Part shown: positions 28,934-35,784 of the stretch, piece after piece
Layout: each line of letters starts with the position of its first letter
Numbering within the stretch: position 1 is the first letter of the stretch
Source: Acidovorax delafieldii
Lineage (GTDB): Bacteria > Pseudomonadota > Gammaproteobacteria > Burkholderiales > Burkholderiaceae_C
NCBI RefSeq assembly: GCF_007993815.1
Contig: NZ_VJWE01000012.1
Span: forward strand, 124,001 to 188,000
Reading direction: 5' to 3'
DNA: 64,000 nucleotides
Made by a program: the position numbers and the translations under genes
Notes under the pieces: model-generated
Told to the model about the DNA's origin: nothing
Databases searched by the model: none
What the model saw: the letters and a program-made list of their open reading frames with translations, nothing else

Positions 28934-30352
28934 ATGTCTTTGATCCTCCGGTTTTTTCAGAATGCCCTGCTAAGTAGAAATCGAGTGGCTCTGCTGGCGT
29001 TATCGCCGTTGCTGTTGTTCGCCCTGATTGCACCGGCCTACTGGGCGTTCTACGTCTTTCAACTGTCGATCGGTGCCGTAGCGCTGTTTTTCCCCTTCGG
29101 TCTGCTGATTGCGCCCTCTGGCATTGGGATTGGTATTGGTCTCATCGTTGGAGCCCCCGCAAGTTTGGTAGCCATGGGCTTCATGTTGTACCGACATTCC
29201 AGTTCGCGGGTGTGGGGCTGGGCTTTCCCCGCCATTCCGTTAGCGGCGTCGTGCATCTTTTTTTGGGCGTTCGCACAAGGCAAGCTGGCCGACCAAGTGG
29301 CTGCTGGGCTTGATATGGACTGGGCAGCGTTGGTAATGCTGGCGCAGGGAGCCTACGTACTGGTGGTTGTGCTGCTAGTGCCGCTCATTCTGCTGCCGCA
29401 GAAGATGGCGTCTCGCGAAGGAACGTGGAAGCGACTGGTCGGCGTCGCACTGTTTTGGGCGATGTCCCTTTTGGCCATTGGCCATGCGCAGTCCTGGACG
29501 CGAGGCCAGCTGGCAAGCTCGCGCGACGGCTTGGCGGATGCCCTTGCCACCGACAGCCAAAACCCGTTGGTGCGTGCTACTTGCTCGGGAAATCTGAGCA
29601 AAGCGAATGATCTGCTCGAGCACAGCGGCAACACCTTGAGTGAGGGCGCCTTGGATGCGCTAGTGCATGAGTGCCTCAGAAGCAATACCTCGCGTTTTTA
29701 TGCTGAGCGCATACCGCTGGTTCTTCAGGCCACACTGGCCTTTGAAGTGCGGCAGCCATCTGCAGCACCCGCAGGATGCAGCAAGCGTCAGCAGGCCTTG
29801 CTTCGTACGATTTACCAAAATGACTTTCCGGACATCGCCCTGCGCGCATTTCTGGACCGAGGCCTGCCGATCCAGTGTGCGGTGACATCTGGCAGTGATG
29901 AAATTCCCGTCTGGTGGTCTGTGGCCTACCCTCAACATGGTTTCGATCTGGATACAGAGCGGATTCAGCGCCTGGAGAGGCTGGAGATTGACCTGTTGCA
30001 GCAAAACGGCCAGGGCCTGGACTTTGTTGGCGCCAATCCAAATTACTTCATTTCAGGAGCATCAGATGCCACACTGCTGAGGCTCGTCGAGCTTGGCCTG
30101 CGCGACGAGGCCGGTGGCCGTACGCCCCACGGCCTGGTGATCGAGGTGATGCGGCGCCGGTTCGGCTTGGGCACGGCTGATTCCAATTCAGGGGACTTTG
30201 CGCGCCTTTACGAACGGGTGGGAGACCCGACCAGGGAACAGCTGCTCCATGTTCAAGCAAAAGCTCCGTGGATGTTGCCATCGACTACCCAGGACTTGAG
30301 CGGAAATGAAGCGCGTTTGAGGCAATACCTTGCGCAACGTCTGGCGCAATAG
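28934..30352 (+). CDS. Unknown membrane protein with an ankyrin-like cytosolic half
   Basis: A 472-residue protein I do not recognise. The first 190 residues hold about five hydrophobic spans (for example ALLALSPLLLFALIAPAYWA and GAYVLVVVLLVPLILLP). The remaining 280 residues are soluble and contain loose ankyrin-like helix pairs: KANDLLEHSGNTLSEGALDA, FPDIALRAFLDRGLPIQ, and GASDATLLRLVELGLRDEAG followed by RTPHGLVIEVM. The gene is less GC-rich than its neighbours, is flanked by terminator-bounded operons and appears monocistronic. It may be an accessory envelope protein; no catalytic motif is visible. Start ATG 28934 has no strong ribosome site. Confidence 0.75.
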   Translation: MSLILRFFQNALLSRNRVALLALSPLLLFALIAPAYWAFYVFQLSIGAVALFFPFGLLIAPSGIGIGIGLIVGAPASLVAMGFMLYRHSSSRVWGWAFPAIPLAASCIFFWAFAQGKLADQVAAGLDMDWAALVMLAQGAYVLVVVLLVPLILLPQKMASREGTWKRLVGVALFWAMSLLAIGHAQSWTRGQLASSRDGLADALATDSQNPLVRATCSGNLSKANDLLEHSGNTLSEGALDALVHECLRSNTSRFYAERIPLVLQATLAFEVRQPSAAPAGCSKRQQALLRTIYQNDFPDIALRAFLDRGLPIQCAVTSGSDEIPVWWSVAYPQHGFDLDTERIQRLERLEIDLLQQNGQGLDFVGANPNYFISGASDATLLRLVELGLRDEAGGRTPHGLVIEVMRRRFGLGTADSNSGDFARLYERVGDPTREQLLHVQAKAPWMLPSTTQDLSGNEARLRQYLAQRLAQ

Positions 30353-30612
30353 CTGTTTGGCGAACGCGCAGGATGCGACGCCGTTGTCAACAACCCGCGA
30401 GACTCCTGCGGCTGCAGACTTGTGACTCCGCTTGTGGCCCTGTGCCAGTGTCTCGGCCGAACACGCGCCAGTTCTAACGCATACGGATGCCCCTGGCACC
30501 GCCCGGAAGGGCCCCGCCAAAAGTCGTGGAAAATAAAGGGTTTCCTGCCGCTGAGCCCCTTGGCAGAACACCCGTCCGGCTTTTCAACTTTTTTGCTCCC
30601 CTGAGCCTGTCC

Positions 30613-32034
30613 ATGCAAGACGTTCAAAACTCCAAGATCTCGGTCGAAAAAATCGGCGGCACTTCGATGACCGCCTTTGGCGATGTGCTGCGCCACATCG
30701 TGCTGCACGACCCCAAGCGCATTAACGGCCGGATCTACGTGGTGTCCGCCTATTCGGGTGTGACGAACCAGCTGCTGGAGCACAAGAAGACGGGCGAGCG
30801 CGGCATCTATGCCCTGTTTGCCGAAGGCAAGGGTTACCAAGATGCGTTGACCCAACTGGCGGTCAGCCTCAAAAAGCTGAACGCCGGCTACGCTGACCTG
30901 GGATTGCCGCTGGATGTGGCCGATGCCTTCATCGACCAGCGCATTGGCCAGGCGCGCGAATATCTGAACGCCATGCAGCACGTGCTGGCCAGCGGCTATC
31001 TCAGCCGCAAGGATGTGTTGCTCGCGGCGCGCGAAGTGCTGGCCTCGATTGGCGAGTCGCACAGCGCGTTCAACTCGGTCGAAATCCTCAAGGCCAATGG
31101 CGTGAATGCCATGCTGATGGACCTGGCCGGTTTTGACGACAACGAAGCCTGGACGATTGACGAGCGCATTGCCAACAGCTTTAAGGGCATCGACCTGAGC
31201 GACAAGGTGGTGGTGGCCACCGGCTACACCAAGGGCACCGAAGGCATCATGCGCGAGTTTGACCGGGGCTACTCCGAAGTCACTTTCAGCAAGATCGCCG
31301 TGGAAGTGCGCCCGGCAGAGGCCGTGATCCACAAGGAATTCCACCTGTCTTCTGCCGACCCCAACCTCGTGGGCCTGGAAAACGCCATCGTGGTGGGCGC
31401 CACCAACTACGACGTGGCCGACCAGCTGGCCGACGTGGGCATGGAAGCCATCCACCCCAAGGCCGCCAAGCCCATGGAACTGGCGGGCATCCCCATCCGC
31501 CTGAAGAACACCTTTGAGCCCGACCACCCCGGCACGCTGATCACCAAGGACTTCGTGGGTGAGCGCGCGCGTGTGGAGATCGTCACGGGCACCGACAAGG
31601 TCACGCTGATCGAGATCCACGACCCCAGCATGGTGGGCACGGTGGGCTTTGATGCGGGCCTGATGAACGTGTTCTGCAAGCACGATGTGAGCTACATCCT
31701 CAAGGCCACCAACGCCAACTCCATCGCCCATCTGGTGTGGGACAACCAGGTCACACCCGAGCTGGTGGCCGAGCTGCAGAAGGACTACCAGGTCGTCACG
31801 ATCAAGCCCAGCGCGATCGTGTGCACCATTGGCTCCAACATCGGCATCCCTGGCGTGCTGGCCAAGGCCGCGCAGGCGCTGGCCGATGCGCGCGTCAACG
31901 TGAACTGTGTGTCCCAGACACTGCGCCAGGTGAACATGCAGTTCGTGATCGAACGCGAGGACTACAAGACTGCGATCAAGGCGCTGAACATGGCGCTGTG
32001 CGTGAACTCGGGTGCGCCCATTCCGCGTGCTTGA
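30613..32034 (+). CDS. Aspartate kinase, ectoine-type (Ask_Ect-like)
   Basis: Phosphorylates aspartate as the first step toward lysine, threonine, methionine or ectoine. The 473-residue product begins with VEKIGGTSMTAFGDVL, the motif form of the Ask_Ect subgroup rather than the KFGGTSV of LysC. The kinase fold continues through RIYVVSAYSGVTNQLLEHKK, VATGYTKGTEGIMREFDRGY and the nucleotide segment FDRGYSEVTFSKIA. Two ACT domains are at the C-terminus (LIEIHDPSMVGTVGFDAGLM; IGSNIGIPGVLAKAAQALAD). No ectABC genes are nearby. The upstream 260 bases hold no visible gene and no clear promoter. A terminator follows. Confidence 0.9.
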   Translation: MQDVQNSKISVEKIGGTSMTAFGDVLRHIVLHDPKRINGRIYVVSAYSGVTNQLLEHKKTGERGIYALFAEGKGYQDALTQLAVSLKKLNAGYADLGLPLDVADAFIDQRIGQAREYLNAMQHVLASGYLSRKDVLLAAREVLASIGESHSAFNSVEILKANGVNAMLMDLAGFDDNEAWTIDERIANSFKGIDLSDKVVVATGYTKGTEGIMREFDRGYSEVTFSKIAVEVRPAEAVIHKEFHLSSADPNLVGLENAIVVGATNYDVADQLADVGMEAIHPKAAKPMELAGIPIRLKNTFEPDHPGTLITKDFVGERARVEIVTGTDKVTLIEIHDPSMVGTVGFDAGLMNVFCKHDVSYILKATNANSIAHLVWDNQVTPELVAELQKDYQVVTIKPSAIVCTIGSNIGIPGVLAKAAQALADARVNVNCVSQTLRQVNMQFVIEREDYKTAIKALNMALCVNSGAPIPRA

Positions 32035-32055
32035 ACAGGTTTTCGCCTTCCGCTC

Positions 32056-32081
32056 AAAGCCCGCTCCGTGCGGGCTTTTTT
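32056..32081 (+). terminator. Intrinsic terminator after the aspartate kinase gene
   Basis: AAAGCCCGC (32056-32064) pairs with GCGGGCTTT (32070-32078) around a 5-base loop, continuing into a run of T. It is 21 bases after the stop codon. Confidence 0.9.
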
Positions 32082-32146
32082 GCGTCCACGTCTGGCATCG
32101 GGCGCTGGAGCGCAGTGGATCGGCAGATCGTGGGAGACGAGTGCTG

Positions 32147-32205
32147 TGCTACTTTTTGTAGAGCAGAAAAGTCCTGTCCATCCAGCGCATGAAGCCCGGC
32201 TGTAT
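32147..32205 (+). repeat. Possible dispersed element, copy I (3' end of the EamA gene)
   Basis: TGCTACTTTTTGTAGAGC at 32147 and TCCATCCAGCGCATGAAGCC about 28 bases later align without gaps to copies D and E, but identity is lower. The minus-strand TAG stop of the EamA gene and its last 14 or so codons fall in it. Confidence 0.4.
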
Positions 32206-33114
32206 GCTGAATTTGCTGACTAGCATTACACCCGCGAGCACCAGCGCCGCACCACCCATCTGCCACCAGGTCAACGGTTCATCCAGCAGCCAGACGCCAA
32301 AAAAGATCGTGAGGATGGGCCCCAGCGTGCCAATCAGCGCGGTCTTGGATGCGCCAATGCGGCGGATCGCGGCCGAGGTCATGAACACGGGCAACACGGT
32401 GGAGAACACGGCCATGCCGAGCGCATGCAGGTAGACCGGCGCGGGCTGCACCAGCGCACCCGCAGGTTGCGACACCACAAAATGCAGCAGCGTGGCGCCG
32501 GTGGAGACCAGCATCGCGAGTGCCGTAAAGCGTGCCGCGCCCATGCGGCGTATGGCGGGCTCGCTGCCTGCCTGGTAGAACGCATAGGACACCGCCGAGC
32601 CAAACACAAAGCCCGCGCCGATGAGCACGGCGCGCGTGTCGCCCGCAATGTGCAGGTCGTGCGCGAAGGCCAGGCCAATGCCCGCGTAGGACAGCAGCAG
32701 CGCCCCCATCTCACGCCGGGATGCCCGCTTGCCCATGAACAGCACGCCGATCAGGATGGTGAGTGTGGGGTAGGTGAACAGGATCAGCCGCTCCAGGCTG
32801 GCGGTGATGTACTGCAGGCCGATGAAGTCGAGGATGCTCGCGCCGTAGTAGCCCAGCAGGCCCAGCGCAATCACGAGCAGCCAGTCGCGCCGGGTGAGCG
32901 GGGCCAGGTGGCGGCTGGCGCGCCAGCCGACCCAGGCAAACACCGGCACGGAAAACGCCATGCGCAGGCACAGCAGGGTGACTGAGTCCACGGGCGTGGC
33001 CTGGGGCACCGCGTAGGCCAGTTTCACGAAGATGGCTTTGAACGAGAAGCCCAGCGCGGCCAGGATGGCAAGGAGGAGGCCAAGGCGTTCGGCGGACCAG
33101 TGTTTCCAGGGCAT
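32149..33114 (-). CDS. EamA/DMT-family transporter
   Basis: A 321-residue inner-membrane protein with ten predicted spans in two EamA repeats; examples are LGLLLAILAALGFSFKAIF, LLVIALGLLGYYGASILDFI and LIGTLGPILTIFFGVWLLDE. Substrates of this superfamily are metabolites or amino acids exported or imported, and cannot be told here. ATG 33114 is chosen because the hydrophobic core begins just after it; an upstream extension to 33195 looks non-coding. It is divergent from the LysR gene (181 bases apart), a common regulator-transporter arrangement. Its 3' end overlaps possible repeat copy I. Confidence 0.88.
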   Translation of the reverse strand: MPWKHWSAERLGLLLAILAALGFSFKAIFVKLAYAVPQATPVDSVTLLCLRMAFSVPVFAWVGWRASRHLAPLTRRDWLLVIALGLLGYYGASILDFIGLQYITASLERLILFTYPTLTILIGVLFMGKRASRREMGALLLSYAGIGLAFAHDLHIAGDTRAVLIGAGFVFGSAVSYAFYQAGSEPAIRRMGAARFTALAMLVSTGATLLHFVVSQPAGALVQPAPVYLHALGMAVFSTVLPVFMTSAAIRRIGASKTALIGTLGPILTIFFGVWLLDEPLTWWQMGGAALVLAGVMLVSKFSIQPGFMRWMDRTFLLYKK

Positions 33115-33295
33115 GGGGGGATGGTGGGTGGGGTGGCGTAGAAACTGCCAGACCATGCGAAAACAGCGAACGCAGTGCACATGGGGCAGTGGCAATATGA
33201 AAGGATGCGGCGATAGTGCCTTGTAGGCACGGCAGGCACAATTGGCATTGCCGCAACCATGCGTTCGTCAAAAACGAACGTGAGAGGGGCCTCCA

Positions 33296-34201
33296 TTGAC
33301 CTATGACCTGATCGATCTGCGCCTTTTTGTCGCCATTGCCGAAGAGCGCAACCTCACGCGCGGCGCTGCACGCGCCTACCTTGCGCCGTCGTCGGCCAGC
33401 CACCGGCTGCGCCGGCTGGAGGAGGCGCTGAACACCTCGCTTTTCGAGCGCCAGACCCGGGGCGTGGCGCTGACCCGGGCGGGCGAGGCCCTGCTGCGCA
33501 ATGCGCGCCAGGTGCTGGCCAGCGTCGAGCAGATGCATGCCAACCTCTCGCCCTTTGCCAGCGGCATCCGGGGCCATGTGAGCCTGTGGGCCAATACCCA
33601 TGCCACGCACACCTTTCTGCCCGACGACCTGGCGGGTTTCCTGAGGCAGCACCCGCAGGTCAGCGTGAGCCTGGAGGAGCGCACCAGCGCAGAGATCGTG
33701 GTCGCGGTGGCCAGCGGCGAGATCGAGGTGGGTGTGCTGGCCGACAGTGGCACGGGCGCGGGTGTGGAGTTGTCCCCCTACCGGCAGGACCGCCTGGTGC
33801 TCATCGTGCCCGCAGGCCATGCGTTGGCAGGGCGTGACCGCGTGGGTTTTGCCGAGGTGCTGGACCAGGCCTTTGTGATGCTGCACGCGGGCTCGGCCAT
33901 CCACACCTTCACGACCAACGCCGCTGCCGCGTTGGGGCGGCATCTGGACGTGCGCATTCAGGTGCGCAGCTTTGAAGCCGTGTGCCGCATGGTGGGGGCG
34001 GGCGTGGGCATTGGCTTGGTGCCCCGGGGAGCGGCCCTGCAGGTGGCGGGCCTGAGCGAGCCGCCGGTGCTGGTCGAGCTGGGCGAGCCCTGGGCGCAGC
34101 GCGACCTGCAGATCTGCGTGCGCAAGGGGGCGGTGCTGACGGGCTTTGCTGCGGCGCTGGTCGCGCACCTGCGCCAGGGCGCTGGCGCCGTTACTGTCTG
34201 A
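33296..34201 (+). CDS. LysR family transcriptional regulator
   Basis: A 301-residue regulator with the N-terminal winged helix-turn-helix (LRLFVAIAEERNLTRGAARA, then SSASHRLRRLEEALNTSLFE). The periplasmic-binding-like effector domain is intact (GHVSLWANTHATHTFLPDDL and MVGAGVGIGLVPRGAAL). The start is a TTG at 33296; no in-frame ATG exists nearby and GAGAGGGG lies upstream. It may control the divergent EamA transporter. Effector unknown. Confidence 0.9.
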   Translation: MTYDLIDLRLFVAIAEERNLTRGAARAYLAPSSASHRLRRLEEALNTSLFERQTRGVALTRAGEALLRNARQVLASVEQMHANLSPFASGIRGHVSLWANTHATHTFLPDDLAGFLRQHPQVSVSLEERTSAEIVVAVASGEIEVGVLADSGTGAGVELSPYRQDRLVLIVPAGHALAGRDRVGFAEVLDQAFVMLHAGSAIHTFTTNAAAALGRHLDVRIQVRSFEAVCRMVGAGVGIGLVPRGAALQVAGLSEPPVLVELGEPWAQRDLQICVRKGAVLTGFAAALVAHLRQGAGAVTV

Positions 34202-34209
34202 TGGCCTGA

Positions 34210-34971
34210 TCAGGCTGCTGCGATCTCCACCTTGGCGCCACCGGCCTGCAGCTTTTTGCGCAGTGCCTGCGGTGTGGCGGCAGGCACCACCAGCGCGGCC
34301 AGTTCGTGCAAGGGGGCCACGCTGAACGGCGATGCCGTGTCCAGCTTGTCAAGCGAAGCCAGCACCACCGTTTCTGCCGCCCGCTGGTGCAGGGCACGTT
34401 TGACAGCGGCTTCTTCAAAATCTCCCGTGGTCAGACCGGCCTCGGCATGCACGCCGGTCACGCCCATCAGGTACAGGTCGGCCCGCAACTGGGCGGCGGC
34501 CTCGACCACGCTGGCACCCACATTCACCATGGAGTGGCGGAACAACCTGCCTCCCAGCATCAGCACCTCCACCTGCGTGTGCCCAGCCAGCGCCACCGCT
34601 ACGGTGGGGCTGTGCGTGACCACAGTGGCGCGCAAGTCCAGCGGCAGGTGCTGCACCACCTGCAACGACGTGGTACCCCCATCCAGGATCACCACCTGGC
34701 CGGGCAACACCAGCGCGGCCCCGGCGCGGCCCAGGGCGCGTTTGTCTTCGGGGGCCAGTTGCTCACGCACCTGCAAGCTGCCCACTGCGGCCGAGGCGGG
34801 CAGGGCGCCGCCGTGCACGCGCTGCAAGCGGCCCTCCGCAGCCAGTTCGCGCAGGTCGCGCCGCACGGTGTCTTCCGAGATGCCCAGCTCCTCGCTGAAG
34901 GCCTTGGCCACGATCTGGCCGTCCCGACGTAGGCGGTCGAGCAGAAGCTGTTTGCGTTGGGTGGTCAGCAT
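34210..34971 (-). CDS. DeoR/GlpR family transcriptional regulator
   Basis: A 253-residue repressor-type regulator. The N-terminal HTH reads KQLLLDRLRRDGQIVAKAFS then LGISEDTVRRDLRELAAEGR, and the sugar-phosphate sensor half has VVILDGGTTSLQVVQHLP and LMGVTGVHAEAGLTTGDFEE. These are the expected DeoR features; the effector is likely a phosphorylated sugar or nucleotide. It is divergent from the NUDIX gene, and the gap holds a phased repeat array at 34991-35030 that could be its operator. It ends eight bases from the convergent LysR gene. Confidence 0.92.
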   Translation of the reverse strand: MLTTQRKQLLLDRLRRDGQIVAKAFSEELGISEDTVRRDLRELAAEGRLQRVHGGALPASAAVGSLQVREQLAPEDKRALGRAGAALVLPGQVVILDGGTTSLQVVQHLPLDLRATVVTHSPTVAVALAGHTQVEVLMLGGRLFRHSMVNVGASVVEAAAQLRADLYLMGVTGVHAEAGLTTGDFEEAAVKRALHQRAAETVVLASLDKLDTASPFSVAPLHELAALVVPAATPQALRKKLQAGGAKVEIAAA

Positions 34972-34990
34972 GAAGGGTTACACGAATTGA

Positions 34991-35030
34991 TTGCACGAAT
35001 TTGCATGTTTGTGCATGATATTGCGTAAAT
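34991..35030. promoter_or_regulatory. Four tandem 10-bp repeats, candidate DeoR-type operator
   Basis: Four consecutive 10-base units begin at 34991, 35001, 35011 and 35021: TTGCACGAAT, TTGCATGTTT, GTGCATGATA and TTGCGTAAAT. Each shares TTGCAYG-like bases at the same phase, one per helical turn. A CACGAATT word is also repeated 14 bases apart (34981 and 34995). The array starts 20 bases before the deoR-type start codon, in an AT-rich stretch between divergent genes. Confidence 0.55.
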
Positions 35031-35129
35031 CAATATTGTCAAAACCATGCATTCATCACTTGACCACACTGCCTTCGCGCTGTCGCTTGCCGTGCGTCGC
35101 TACCCAAGCCCGCCAGATGGGAGCGTCGC

Positions 35130-35762
35130 ATGAGCCGCCCTGTGCCCGATGTGCCCATCGCTGAGCTGAACGCCCGCACCGAGCATGTGAAGCTGCTGGA
35201 TGTGCAGGTGCTCTCCGACAACTGGTACGTGCTGCGCAGGGTCACCTGCTCGCTGCGCCGGCGCGACGGCCAATGGCAGACGATGAGCCGCGAGGCCTAC
35301 GACCGGGGCAATGGCGCCGCACTGCTGTTGTTCGACCCGCGTCGCAGCACCGTGGTGCTGACGCGCCAGTTCCGGCTGCCCGCCTTTCTCAATGGTTGCG
35401 CTGACGGCCTGCTGATCGAGACCTGCGCGGGCCTGCTCGACGGCGATGACCCCGAAACCTGCATCCGCCGCGAGGCCGAGGAAGAAACCGGCTACCGCGT
35501 GCGCCAGCCGCGCAAGGTGTTCGAGGCCTACATGAGCCCTGGCTCGGTGACGGAAAAGCTGCACTTTTTCGTGGCTGAGTACGAACCCGGCGACCGCATC
35601 CGCAGCGGCGGCGGCCTGGAGGGAGAGGGCGAGGACATCGAGGTGATCGAGATGCCGCTGGCCGACGCCCTGGCCGGCATTGCCAACGGCACGATCCAGG
35701 ACGGCAAGACCATCATGCTGCTGCAGCATGTGGCCTTGGACCTGCGAGGCACCGCCCTGTAA
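35130..35762 (+). CDS. NUDIX hydrolase, GDP-mannose pyrophosphatase (NudK)-like
   Basis: A 210-residue NUDIX enzyme that hydrolyses a nucleoside-diphosphate sugar or ADP-ribose. The NUDIX box starts GLLDGDDPETCIRREAEEET and ends GYR at about residues 108-130, with the catalytic REAEEETGY core intact. The region before it (VVLTRQFRLPAFLNGCADGL) and SPGSVTEKLHFFVAEY after it follow the NudK/ADPRase pattern. Its control may involve the divergent DeoR regulator. Exact substrate is not certain. Confidence 0.88.
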   Translation: MSRPVPDVPIAELNARTEHVKLLDVQVLSDNWYVLRRVTCSLRRRDGQWQTMSREAYDRGNGAALLLFDPRRSTVVLTRQFRLPAFLNGCADGLLIETCAGLLDGDDPETCIRREAEEETGYRVRQPRKVFEAYMSPGSVTEKLHFFVAEYEPGDRIRSGGGLEGEGEDIEVIEMPLADALAGIANGTIQDGKTIMLLQHVALDLRGTAL

Positions 35763-35784
35763 CAAAGGCGGTGCTCGCAGGTGC

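Noticed and set aside
30353..30612. Upstream extension of the aspartate kinase into the 260-base gap
   Set aside because: The family starts near the VEKIGGTSM motif, and the extension is Pro-rich without similarity to the family.
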